A stretch of 64,000 nt of DNA from Candidatus Nitrosocosmicus agrestis. Lineage in GTDB: Archaea; Thermoproteota; Nitrososphaeria; Nitrososphaerales; Nitrososphaeraceae. The position numbers and the translations under genes are program-made. The stretch lies in the NCBI RefSeq assembly GCF_008389435.1, contig NZ_VUYS01000002.1, positions 124,001 through 188,000 on the forward strand, in the 5' to 3' direction. Shown piece after piece: positions 35,989 through 44,639 of the stretch (position 1 is the first letter of the stretch; each line of letters opens with the position of its first letter). The notes under the pieces are model-generated. The model did not search any database. It saw nothing but the letters and a program-made list of their open reading frames with translations, and was not told the origin of the DNA.

Positions 35989-36579
35989 TTAGTCATCATC
36001 CAAAGTCACAAAACTAGCTGATCCTGTTCCAACTTTTTCATTCATATTCCCATTTCCATTTCCATTTCCATTCATACTTTCGGATTCATGCTCTAGTTCA
36101 TAAATAATTACGTTTGGTCCTTTCTGTTTTTCTTGTGGAAAGAAACTACTATTTAATGCCCCCGGATTCAAAACAAGAGTTCGGCCCACTCTCTCAATTC
36201 TTCGTATATGAGTATGTCCAAGAATTAACAAATCAAAAATCTGGCTCTGTATTAGAGTTTCTGAAAGTTTTGGATTGGTCCCATGATATATTCCGATTTC
36301 TTTTTTTTCGATAACAACTCTACCAAATTCGTTAAAGAATACGGCATTTTCAAGCTCCTTGAACTTGTTTGCTATTCCCAGAAGCTCCCCATCATTGTTA
36401 CCCCTCACGCCATACATATTTGTATTCGGTTTAAGTTCTTTAAACAAATTTATGATTCCAGGGAAAACATAGTCTCCTGCATGGAAAACGTTTTTTACAT
36501 CCAGTTTGTTGAATAATTCAATAGCCTTTTGTGTATTTTTAATGTCATCATGAGTGTCTGAAATTATACCTATTTTCAA
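35989..36579 (-). CDS. YfcE/MJ0936-type metallophosphoesterase
   Basis: The 196-residue protein has the four metallophosphoesterase motifs DTHDD, GDYV, GNND and GHTH. Members are phosphodiesterases of the MJ0936/YfcE family; the natural substrate is unclear. The C-terminus carries an extra stretch with repeated Gly-Asn units (GNGNGNGN), encoded by a CATTTC repeat at 36048-36071, which is not a usual part of the family. Confidence 0.88.
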   Translation of the reverse strand: MKIGIISDTHDDIKNTQKAIELFNKLDVKNVFHAGDYVFPGIINLFKELKPNTNMYGVRGNNDGELLGIANKFKELENAVFFNEFGRVVIEKKEIGIYHGTNPKLSETLIQSQIFDLLILGHTHIRRIERVGRTLVLNPGALNSSFFPQEKQKGPNVIIYELEHESESMNGNGNGNGNMNEKVGTGSASFVTLDDD

Positions 36580-36786
36580 TAGTCTGTTTAATTACCATGC
36601 CAAAAAAAAGTTTAACCAATTCAAAGCATCCAAAAAATAAATAAAGATAGAATTAGCATATACATCGCATATTCCACTACAAAAAAAACAAGAAACGAAT
36701 GCATCTAAAGGATCATTTGCAGATTTAAAACCCCGCAATAATCAAAAATATATATCATAACCCCTAAAATCCAAAAATTTTCATAA

Positions 36787-37374
36787 TTATTTTTTATCTT
36801 TGCTAGTCGCCAAGCGGGACTCAAATTTCTTCCCCGATCGCTGAATAACATAAAATGCATGGCATGCAATTATCAGTGCGGCAAGTGTCATTTTAGTAGC
36901 AAAGACCAGATTCCAAGGAGTGTCGGGGTTTGGATAACTTATATTTATTTCATCGACATTCATAGAGTGATGTATGGTATTTACCGTAATTAACGAACCC
37001 CAAACGAAAAAATTGTAAGTAAACTCATAGGCAGCTACAACAATCAAAGCAAGTGCAATAACAGATAATACTGAACGCACTATTTTTGGGGTATTCTGTA
37101 CTCTCTTGTATCCAATTTTGGTGACACAAAACCAGGTGATAACCGAAAACATGGCCAAATAGGATACCAGCTTACCTGAGCCATCGAAAAAAAGATCATG
37201 TTTTACTATAATCTCACCAATGGTAATTGTTTTGGTATTGTGATAATCAACCCAGCTCCAGTACATCCCAAAAGTTGTAATATACAGCATCATGAATGCT
37301 GAAAAGTAAAATATTACTATATAGACATGATAAGAATCAATTTTGGAAAAAAAATCTTGTATGGTCGGGCTCAT
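36787..37374 (-). CDS. Membrane protein with four predicted helices
   Basis: The 195-residue protein has about four membrane helices: VIFYFSAFMMLYITTFGMYW, LVSYLAMFSVITWFCV, VLSVIALALIVVAAYEF and LVFATKMTLAALIIACHAF. I do not recognise the family. Its start is 48 bases after the TfuA stop on the same strand, so it may be transcribed with the YcaO-TfuA genes. Its role, such as export or immunity, is only a guess. Confidence 0.5.
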   Translation of the reverse strand: MSPTIQDFFSKIDSYHVYIVIFYFSAFMMLYITTFGMYWSWVDYHNTKTITIGEIIVKHDLFFDGSGKLVSYLAMFSVITWFCVTKIGYKRVQNTPKIVRSVLSVIALALIVVAAYEFTYNFFVWGSLITVNTIHHSMNVDEINISYPNPDTPWNLVFATKMTLAALIIACHAFYVIQRSGKKFESRLATSKDKK

Positions 37375-37422
37375 GAATAGTGTTCTAAAGAATTAAAGAT
37401 GATATAAAATTACCTTATTTTA

Positions 37423-38088
37423 TCACTTATCACCCATTATCCGCCGTTTAATAGTATTTAATAAATGAATTGCATCAATCTCCTTTAGGCTTTTTTTGTC
37501 CGTTTTCAGATATTCTCGAAACTGTTCTATAAAATGAATATCAGAGGGGTATTTCTGTTTGCATCTATCTAAAATATCATCATAGGTCCGATATGGAAAA
37601 TAAATATTCCTAGATACTTTAAGAATGTGTTTTTTGGTTTCGTTATTTATCACAGATTTCTTTTCCGCCAAAAAAAGGTTATACCGTATGTCGATTAACG
37701 CTTCAGATTTATAGCTGGAGTAATCTGTAAATGAAACTGCAACTTCATCGTCAGAATCTAAGACTCCTCTGCGAAAAAGGTCATAGATCTTTCCAACCCC
37801 TATCATACCGTATTTTGATAATTCCGCTGCACGGAGTGCTCCTAGACTTGAAGAACCGTATAACACCGTTCCTTTTTTCTTTACCAAGTTATAGACTTCA
37901 ATGGGTGTAGGCGGATAATCCTGCAAGAAAAAACCATCTATCAATCCTACTATCTCAGTTTCTCTTAAAATGAGCTGAAGAAGATCTCCTTTTTTAGCTG
38001 GCCCACGATAGTCTGCATCCAGTATAGCCCTTGCGCGTTGAACCGGGAGCGATGGTCCTAAAAATATTATCGGTTTTAGTGCAGACAT
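37423..38088 (-). CDS. tfuA: TfuA-like protein, YcaO partner
   Basis: The 221-residue protein matches the TfuA family from its start (IIFLGPSLPVQRARAIL) through LIDGFFLQDYPPTPIEVYNL and GSSSLGALRAAELSKYGM. TfuA works with YcaO in ATP-dependent backbone thioamidation, supplying sulfur. Its start overlaps the YcaO end by 13 bases, so the pair is coupled. In methanogens such a pair thioamidates McrA, which thaumarchaea lack; the target here must be different. Confidence 0.9.
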   Translation of the reverse strand: MSALKPIIFLGPSLPVQRARAILDADYRGPAKKGDLLQLILRETEIVGLIDGFFLQDYPPTPIEVYNLVKKKGTVLYGSSSLGALRAAELSKYGMIGVGKIYDLFRRGVLDSDDEVAVSFTDYSSYKSEALIDIRYNLFLAEKKSVINNETKKHILKVSRNIYFPYRTYDDILDRCKQKYPSDIHFIEQFREYLKTDKKSLKEIDAIHLLNTIKRRIMGDK

Positions 38089-39410
38089 CTTTTCGCATTC
38101 TCCTGTGCTCTGCTTCCCACAACTTGTTTGTTTATTTTGAATGTTTCTAAACCCGGAACTATAATGCGTACAACAGGTATTTCTAGTTCAGGATTTGTCA
38201 AGTCAATGGCTATTGCTTTTGAGAGTCCCTTTTCTTTAAGACGTCCAAGTATCAGGTTTATGTCATCAATGATATCAGAATTTTCTGTTGACGGTATATC
38301 TGAAAACTCCCTTTCATATCCAGCCTTCATGAATTGCCACGAGCGATTCTCATCGCTGTCTTCTGGATCATATTTCATTTTCCTCAGATCGTCTCTTGAA
38401 CCTTGGATGTTTGCAGCTCTTGATTGAGATACTTCTGTAATGGCCCTTAGTATGGCTATACGTGCATCGGGATGGGTTCCGTGACCTTCGACCAAGTAAC
38501 CGTAATCATGGTTAACCCACTCTACACTACTTGCTATAAACGTTGGAATTCCTAGATCCGTTGTGATATCCTTAACCATCAAGGAAATATTACAGCGTTT
38601 GAACCTGTTTACAATTTTTTTGACAGGCAGATAGGTGATTTTCTCCAAATTGACGTCAGGATAAATAGAACTATCATCAGTAAACTTTTTTGCTTCAAGT
38701 TGGTTTATGGATCGTCCACTTCTTAAAACAGTATTTTCAACACTCTTTAGAACATGATATTGAAATGCACTACATGCAAAATCAGCTATGCTTACGGCGT
38801 CTCTTTCTATCACCTCACATAATCCGTGACATATAGCTTCTTCCAAAACATTACCAGAGGCAAGGCCATTGGTGTGAAAATAAGAATACGGATTAACAGA
38901 TGGTGGCTCTGGAGCATATCGAAACAAAGCCAGAGATGACGGAACCAGTATTTCTTTTTTGTTTAAAAGATCATATCCAATACAATAATCCATTATCATA
39001 TTTTCATTTAATTGAAAAGACAGGGGCTCAATTACTTCATCATATTCCAAAACATTGTAACTTTTCGCAAGTTCTCTGTATCTCCCTTTAATAATCGATC
39101 CACTAAAATTAGTAGGAAGCGAGGAAAATCTTTCAATACTTTCCATAATTACACTGGCTTTAGCGTGATTTTTTGTAGGTCCCTTTCCGCTGTACACCCA
39201 AATGTAATCTTCAGTTCCAGGCAAAACGGCAGAATAGTTTGGGATCTTTAACCGATCCATGCGGGTAATATCAGCAATTCTTGTAATTCCGATCTTATTG
39301 GTCAAAGGAATCACTTTCTTGAGGGTAGTTTCTACCGGCTGAATTCGCGAGGTCCCCAAGGTGGTCCATTTTATTCGCGATTGAAGTCTAAAACTTGATT
39401 TATTGGCCAA
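38076..39410 (-). CDS. ycaO: YcaO-domain cyclodehydratase/thioamidating enzyme
   Basis: The 444-residue protein has the ATP-binding residues of YcaO proteins: SVIMESIER at about 86-94, and the LEEAICHGLCEVIERDA region at about 189-205, then a third motif near SQSRAANIQGSRDD. YcaO activates peptide amide bonds with ATP, to form azolines or, with TfuA, thioamides. The TfuA gene overlaps its 3' end. The upstream region holds an 8-base tandem repeat and a divergent peptide gene that resembles RiPP leader peptides. Whether that peptide is the substrate is unproven. Confidence 0.9.
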   Translation of the reverse strand: MANKSSFRLQSRIKWTTLGTSRIQPVETTLKKVIPLTNKIGITRIADITRMDRLKIPNYSAVLPGTEDYIWVYSGKGPTKNHAKASVIMESIERFSSLPTNFSGSIIKGRYRELAKSYNVLEYDEVIEPLSFQLNENMIMDYCIGYDLLNKKEILVPSSLALFRYAPEPPSVNPYSYFHTNGLASGNVLEEAICHGLCEVIERDAVSIADFACSAFQYHVLKSVENTVLRSGRSINQLEAKKFTDDSSIYPDVNLEKITYLPVKKIVNRFKRCNISLMVKDITTDLGIPTFIASSVEWVNHDYGYLVEGHGTHPDARIAILRAITEVSQSRAANIQGSRDDLRKMKYDPEDSDENRSWQFMKAGYEREFSDIPSTENSDIIDDINLILGRLKEKGLSKAIAIDLTNPELEIPVVRIIVPGLETFKINKQVVGSRAQENAKRCLH

Positions 39411-39522
39411 TAATGCTAAACATGATATTTTGATAAAATCGATATATATATTGATAATAGAATTCAGTCGTTATCCTCAAACCACCCTGTTTGGGTTTTT
39501 CCTTAAATGAATAAGAATCCAC

Positions 39523-39583
39523 CATTCAGCCATTCAGCCATTCAGCCATTCAGCCATTCAGCCATTCAGCCATTCAGCCATTA
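39523..39583. repeat. (CATTCAGC)n tandem repeat, about 7.5 copies
   Basis: An 8-base unit is repeated exactly about seven times, from 39523 to 39578 with a partial copy after. It lies between the YcaO gene and the divergent peptide gene, just upstream of the peptide's TATA box. Confidence 0.95.
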
Positions 39584-39599
39584 TTTCCTCAAAAAAAAG

Positions 39600-39608
39600 T
39601 ATATATAC
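39600..39608 (+). promoter_or_regulatory. TATA box of the peptide gene
   Basis: TATATATAC is centred about 27 bases before the TTG at 39632, the spacing of archaeal leaderless transcripts. It supports 39632 as the start rather than the TTG at 39620. Confidence 0.45.
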
Positions 39609-39631
39609 TCTTAATTCACTTGAGGAATTAC

Positions 39632-39808
39632 TTGAATTCTATTAATTTGGAAGCTGAAGTAATTAGTGAGATCCTTTTAAAGGCTGCCAGTGAACCCGAA
39701 TTCAGGAAGCGATTAATAAAGAACCCAAATAAAATCCTAGAGTGCTATGATATATCCAGTGAAGCCAAAAAGATTATTCAAAAAAGTATAACTGATTTGA
39801 TACAATAG
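39632..39808 (+). CDS. NHLP/Nif11-like peptide, possible RiPP precursor
   Basis: The 58-residue peptide (62 if TTG 39620 is used) contains ILLKAASEPEFRKRLIKNP followed by NKILECYDISSEAKKII. The A-x-x-x-P-E-F-R-x-x-L-x-x-N-P ... L-x-x-Y-x-(I/L)-(S/T) pattern is that of nitrile-hydratase-type leader peptides of RiPP precursors. Only about eight residues follow the leader-like part (SITDLIQ), so a separate core is not obvious; one Cys and several Ser/Thr are present. It is divergent from YcaO-TfuA. It could instead be a stand-alone protein of the same fold. Confidence 0.55.
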   Translation: MNSINLEAEVISEILLKAASEPEFRKRLIKNPNKILECYDISSEAKKIIQKSITDLIQ

Positions 39809-39884
39809 GATACCAAAATTACGCTTTATACTACAACTTTAAGTGGCAAAAAGGTATAAACGGAAGGGTTAATTACGATTTAAT

Positions 39885-40454
39885 ATGTTTGGTTCCCCTG
39901 GTACATCTTATAAAACATTGATACTTTTCTTAATAACAATACTTGCACTAATACCCACACTATACCCAATTAGCGAACTATCAAGTGTTGTCGACAGCTC
40001 CAAAAACACATCTCATAAGATATCAATAATTGGAACAATTTCCTCAAAACACGATCCTAGTCAGAATACAGGACTAGAGCAATCCTATTATATATTCCCT
40101 CTTAGTAACATAAATGAGACTTATTCAGGGATTCTTTCCTTTACCTCCAGCAAACCAGTTCAAGTACAAACAATAAACATTTTGACATTAAACAATTCCT
40201 TAAAGTTACCGGTTCAGTTTGGTACTTTATACACCTCAGCCGTTAATAACACTGTAATAATTGCAAGCAATATCCTTGATGAACCGAGAAACGCTGGTAG
40301 TATACAATTTTCCTCTAATACAATCCGATTCATAGCAAATGAGCCCTTTCTGGTAACCTATTCTTTCAGCGGAGAACAATTTGAATCAACAATCAAGAAT
40401 AATATCGAAAGCGGTTTAGATATCTATAGACAAATCGTTGGGACAAGATCATAA
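39885..40454 (+). CDS. Secreted or membrane-anchored hypothetical protein
   Basis: The 189-residue protein has an N-terminal hydrophobic segment (TLILFLITILALIPTLYPI) and a beta-rich exported part with several N-glycosylation-like NxS/T sites (for example NNS, NNT, NET). No family is recognised. It follows the small RiPP-like peptide gene by 76 bases on the same strand, so it might share a transcript. Confidence 0.5.
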   Translation: MFGSPGTSYKTLILFLITILALIPTLYPISELSSVVDSSKNTSHKISIIGTISSKHDPSQNTGLEQSYYIFPLSNINETYSGILSFTSSKPVQVQTINILTLNNSLKLPVQFGTLYTSAVNNTVIIASNILDEPRNAGSIQFSSNTIRFIANEPFLVTYSFSGEQFESTIKNNIESGLDIYRQIVGTRS

Positions 40455-40723
40455 AGAAATAGCTACTTGCATCATCTTTTTGTAATCAAGGCTTGAGAAC
40501 AATAAACATCAACAGAGCCTTGCATAACACCAATTGAATTGTCATGTCTTTATATCTCACTATATGATCAACTTGTCTTAAAAAAATTTTTTATTAGTGA
40601 TAAGAATATAATGTATACAGAAACCACCATTATAGAAATAACAATAGTAATAGTAATAGTAACAGTAACAACTCAGAATAACAAAATAACAAATAAAATC
40701 AAGGCAGCCTCCATAAGAAACAT

Positions 40724-41176
40724 TTGTCAAACCTTAAAAGGACTCTTGCATCTTCTTGGACCGATATAGAAGTAAAGGTACTAAATACAAAGAAAGAAAT
40801 AGGTAACACAGTCAGAAATAACTACCAAATCTTTTATGACGGTGATTTGGTCGAAGTTGAAGAGACAATTGGGCCTGATTTGACCGTCATAAAATTTCTA
40901 GGAGAAAATATCCTGTTCCTTTCCGCACTATCTGTTGTGCTATCTAAGAATCTTGGAGAAATACAATTGTGTTATGCCAATAAAGATGTCAAGACTCACA
41001 GGACCGAAATCGTTATCTATTACTCTCAAAATGACATTGTTGATGAAGATACAAGGGAAAGGATGATATTTTTTCATAAGCAGCAAAACCTCGATTTTGA
41101 ATATTTTGAATTAGACAAGTTGGTTTCAAACTCTAATTCATATTTTGGGGCAAGCAATAGATCAAAAAATTATTGA
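40724..41176 (+). CDS. Hypothetical protein (150 aa)
   Basis: The 150-residue protein starts at TTG (40724). It is soluble and alpha/beta (EIGNTVRNNYQIFYDGDLVEVEETIGPDLTVIKF, then ENILFLSALSVVLS). No family is recognised. The start is uncertain because upstream sequence is open in another frame. It stands before leuD in convergent orientation. Confidence 0.45.
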   Translation: MSNLKRTLASSWTDIEVKVLNTKKEIGNTVRNNYQIFYDGDLVEVEETIGPDLTVIKFLGENILFLSALSVVLSKNLGEIQLCYANKDVKTHRTEIVIYYSQNDIVDEDTRERMIFFHKQQNLDFEYFELDKLVSNSNSYFGASNRSKNY

Positions 41177-41284
41177 TGGAGTTATCAGAAATATAAAGTA
41201 GGAAATTGAGAATATATATACATACAATGTATGCCAATATATTAATAATAATTATGAATCCAAAATGCGGTAATTTTATCCATC

Positions 41285-41776
41285 TTAACTTTTATAATTA
41301 AACAATCCCCCGGCTTCTATTATACCCGATATTATTTTACTAAAAGGTTTAATTTTATATGTTTCATTTTTGGTTAAATTTGTTATTTGATTATTTTCAA
41401 GATTTATTTCAATTTTATCTTTGTTGTCGATTTTACTTAGAACTTTCTCTTCAATTTCAATTGGCAAAAGATAGCCTCCGTCTATCGAATTTCTGTAGAA
41501 AATTCGTGCAAATGATGGTGCCAATATCGCTTTAATGCCCGTCTTTGAAAGTGCTATGGGTGCATGCTCCCTACTTGAACCACATCCAAAATTATGGCCC
41601 ACGAGCAAGAAATCACCATTTGATACCTTTTTGGTAAAATCAGCATCTATTCCTTCCATAGCGTGCTTGGCCAATTCATCATGATCGTGAATCTTCAAAT
41701 ATGGCCCAGGAATTATTACATCAGTGTCTATATTGGCCTTGTCATACTTGTGAACGTTTCCTCTTAGCAGCATCAA
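41285..41776 (-). CDS. leuD: 3-isopropylmalate dehydratase small subunit (LeuD family)
   Basis: The 163-residue protein has the swivel-domain motifs IDTDVIIPGPYL and GCGSSREHAP. It forms with LeuC the enzyme that isomerises isopropylmalate in leucine synthesis; homoaconitase small subunits look alike, and the substrate-recognition loop (PYLKIHD) does not clearly decide. The gene overlaps leuC by four bases. Confidence 0.88.
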   Translation of the reverse strand: MMLLRGNVHKYDKANIDTDVIIPGPYLKIHDHDELAKHAMEGIDADFTKKVSNGDFLLVGHNFGCGSSREHAPIALSKTGIKAILAPSFARIFYRNSIDGGYLLPIEIEEKVLSKIDNKDKIEINLENNQITNLTKNETYKIKPFSKIISGIIEAGGLFNYKS

Positions 41777-43050
41777 ACATCCCTCGGATCAGTTAATTTA
41801 CCAGTAACAGCTGAGGCCGCAACAACCATGGGCGAAGCCAAGTAAGTTTGAGAAGTAACATTTCCCATCCGTCCGGGAAAATTTCTGTTTGTAGTGCTAA
41901 CACAAATTTCATCTCTACCTAATACCCCCATGTGAGCTCCACAGCATGCCCCACAAGTAGGAGGTCCAATTACAGCACCAGACTCCATAAAAATGCTAAC
42001 TAATCCTTCCTTGATGGCTTTCATATATATTGACTGAGCAGCAGGCAAAACCTCGGTTCTAACCTTAACCTTTTTTCCCTTGAGGATTTTTGCAGCAGAT
42101 CTCAAATCAGAAAGTTTTGCTCCGGTACAGGATCCAATGTAGGCCTTGTCAATCTCGGTATTTTGTACTTCCCTAACAGAAACAACGTTTTCTGGTGAAT
42201 ATGGCTTGGCTACAGACGGTTCCATCTTTTGACAGTCATAATCAAAAATCTCACTATATGTAGCATCTTCATCACCCTTTAGTAAATTAACGATGGGTGT
42301 GCTAGTTCGTCCTTTTAAGTAATCAACAGTGACATTGTCAGGTTCTATTATTCCATTTTTTGCACCTGCTTCGGTGGTCATATTGGTAAGTGTAAATCGT
42401 TCTTCCATTTCCATTTTATCAATCACATCTCCACTAAACTGCATCGTACTGTAATTTGCACCATCCGTGCCTATGTCTGAAATTATATTCAATATGATAT
42501 CTTTAGCCATAAGGTGATCGGGTTTGTTTCCATTTAATCTAAACAATATTGTTTCAGGAACTTTAAACCAGATCTTGCCATATTTTAATACGTAAGCGAC
42601 ATCAGTATGTCCGAGACCAGCAGCAAATGCACCGACTGCTCCTGTAGTATTAGTATGAGAATCACCACCAACATATACTTCCCCCGGCAGTACTAGTCCT
42701 TCTTCATGAGAGATGGTATGGCAAATACCATACTGCCCCATTCCATATTTGAAATGTTTTTTTATTCCGTATTTTTGGGCCCAATTTGTTAACTGGATAA
42801 CATTATCAGCAGATATCCTATCTGCAGCCGGTACAAAATGATCTTCAGAGATCCATACTCTGTCTGGATCCCACAATTTTTCTAATTCAATGCCTTTTTT
42901 TTGCAACTCTTTAAACACCTTGATTACACCTGGACCAGAGACATCATGAATCATAACTTTATCGACTTTTGAGAATACGATATCTCCAGGTACTACCTGT
43001 TTTGACTGAGAGGAATGTGCTAGTATTTTCTCGGTTAAGGTCATTCCCAT
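41773..43050 (-). CDS. leuC: 3-isopropylmalate dehydratase large subunit (LeuC family)
   Basis: The 425-residue aconitase-family protein has the cluster-binding Cys motifs in IGSCTGAKLSDL and PPTCGACCGAHMGVL, and the family start MTLTEKILAHSS. Together with LeuD it isomerises isopropylmalate or a homologue such as homoaconitate. Both genes overlap and are read leftward. The isocitrate/isopropylmalate dehydrogenase-like gene lies 4 kb away and may or may not act in the same route. Confidence 0.88.
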   Translation of the reverse strand: MGMTLTEKILAHSSQSKQVVPGDIVFSKVDKVMIHDVSGPGVIKVFKELQKKGIELEKLWDPDRVWISEDHFVPAADRISADNVIQLTNWAQKYGIKKHFKYGMGQYGICHTISHEEGLVLPGEVYVGGDSHTNTTGAVGAFAAGLGHTDVAYVLKYGKIWFKVPETILFRLNGNKPDHLMAKDIILNIISDIGTDGANYSTMQFSGDVIDKMEMEERFTLTNMTTEAGAKNGIIEPDNVTVDYLKGRTSTPIVNLLKGDEDATYSEIFDYDCQKMEPSVAKPYSPENVVSVREVQNTEIDKAYIGSCTGAKLSDLRSAAKILKGKKVKVRTEVLPAAQSIYMKAIKEGLVSIFMESGAVIGPPTCGACCGAHMGVLGRDEICVSTTNRNFPGRMGNVTSQTYLASPMVVAASAVTGKLTDPRDV

Positions 43051-43169
43051 ATTATTATATAAAAAAGGTACAACAATAGATTAATACTTTTTGAATGCAG
43101 ATATTTGTCTAATTTATCGTCTCGAAGTAAAAACCTTATTTACCGAACAAACATAGCTGAATACTAAAT

Positions 43170-43928
43170 TTGAAAATTATTCCAATCAATTTGGAAAAAC
43201 AGTTTTCAGAATTTGATATTTTCGAAGCCATTCTGAACAACAAAAACGGTATTACCATTGAGGACCATGATATACTGGTAATATCAAGCAAATTTCTGTC
43301 AATAAGCGAAGGGAGGGTAAAGAAATTAAACTCGATTGTCCCTAGTAAATATGCAGTCAAAAAAGCAGACGAGTATCACATGGACCCAAAAATTATGGAA
43401 CTAATATTAAGAGAGTCGGATGAAGTTTACGGAGGTCTTTATGGATTTGTTCTTTCATCAATTCACAAGGTTCTTGCGCCTAACGCCGGTATAGACAAAT
43501 CAAATATACCAAATGGAAAGGTTGTTTTATATCCAAAATATCCTTTAGAGTCAATCGAGACACTCCGAAACAAATTCCTGGTAAATTTGAGAAAAAGAGT
43601 TGGAATAATTCTGTCGGATAGCAGAATCCTGCCCATGAGAAAAGGCACAGTGGGTATAGCGTTAGCAACGTGTGGAATCGATCCAGTTATCGATTTAAAA
43701 GGCTCTAAAGACCTTTTCGGAAATACTCTGAAATATACCTCGCAAAATATTGCAGATTGTCTAGCTTCTATTGGTACAATGGTGATGGGAGAATCGGATG
43801 CATCTACACCTGTGATTATTTTAAGAGGATTTGATGTTAAATTGAATAATGCTCAAAAACCTCATGATTCTTTAGCAATTGATCGTAGATTTGATATTTA
43901 CATAAGAGGACTAGCAAGTAATTTTTAA
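43170..43928 (+). CDS. cofE: Coenzyme F420-0:L-glutamate ligase
   Basis: The 252-residue protein matches CofE: VLVISSK near the start (ILVISSKFLSISEGR), then GGLYGFVLSS, ILSDS and MRKGTVGIALATCGIDPV. It adds glutamates to F420-0. The TTG at 43170 starts the family-like MKIIPINLE. CofC and CofD are 6 kb downstream on the opposite strand, so the pathway is encoded in this window but not in one operon. Confidence 0.9.
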   Translation: MKIIPINLEKQFSEFDIFEAILNNKNGITIEDHDILVISSKFLSISEGRVKKLNSIVPSKYAVKKADEYHMDPKIMELILRESDEVYGGLYGFVLSSIHKVLAPNAGIDKSNIPNGKVVLYPKYPLESIETLRNKFLVNLRKRVGIILSDSRILPMRKGTVGIALATCGIDPVIDLKGSKDLFGNTLKYTSQNIADCLASIGTMVMGESDASTPVIILRGFDVKLNNAQKPHDSLAIDRRFDIYIRGLASNF

Positions 43929-44015
43929 GCCGGAACAAAATAAAAAAAGTTTTATTTTTTTAAATTATAAATACTCAATCATTCTAATAACAAAAGTAAT
44001 TGGAGAAATCTGTGG

Positions 44016-44570
44016 ATGTCTGAATTTTCAACGCTATATCCTAGGAGAATAAACCTCTTGCAAGGTATCCAGAACCTCATAAAGAGAGAAGAGGTAGAGC
44101 TAGATCATCTTTTTTTGATGGTCAAAATAAGAAAAGATGAAATTGTTAGTACATTGATGTCTGAGGGATTTAAAATGGTAAAATTTGAACACAAAAAACC
44201 TTCTCAGATAGGCAGTGGATTTTCAAAAAAATTAAAGAGACCATGGGAAATGCATGTGAGGTTACTTGATTTCAACCAAGGTCTAATAGGAATCCATGCA
44301 GAAGTAGAAATATCCAGAAATTATTTTCAGCATATAAAGTCAGTACGAGTTCCAGTAGTGTACGAGATAGAGTCCATACTAAAGAAACACAGAATCGAGT
44401 ATCAATTATGGCATTCTTTTATCAAAGACTATATAACAAATATAGTAGATGATCATCAAATCGAATTAAAATCACCCAAAATTCCAGCATTACCGTGGAT
44501 TGGAATGCTTGGATTCATCAGCAGTATTGCAATCTTGTATGGTCTCAAATTCTTTATGATATTAAAATGA
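44016..44570 (+). CDS. Hypothetical protein with C-terminal membrane helix
   Basis: The 184-residue protein is soluble for its first 155 residues (WEMHVRLLDFNQGLIGIHAEVEIS shows a beta pattern) and ends in one hydrophobic helix (LPWIGMLGFISSIAILYGLKFF), so it may be tail-anchored. The family is not recognised. It lies between cofE and the DRG GTPase gene, on the same strand, with 69 bases to the latter. Confidence 0.5.
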   Translation: MSEFSTLYPRRINLLQGIQNLIKREEVELDHLFLMVKIRKDEIVSTLMSEGFKMVKFEHKKPSQIGSGFSKKLKRPWEMHVRLLDFNQGLIGIHAEVEISRNYFQHIKSVRVPVVYEIESILKKHRIEYQLWHSFIKDYITNIVDDHQIELKSPKIPALPWIGMLGFISSIAILYGLKFFMILK

Positions 44571-44639
44571 CTTTTTAGATCTGAGAACTCAAGATTAACA
44601 AAATTTTTATTATTATTTTTACTAACTATCTTAAAATCT

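Noticed and set aside
40539-40769. 76-codon ORF with a hydrophobic run
   Set aside because: The run comes from AGTAAT-type triplets; it overlaps the next gene and has no family.
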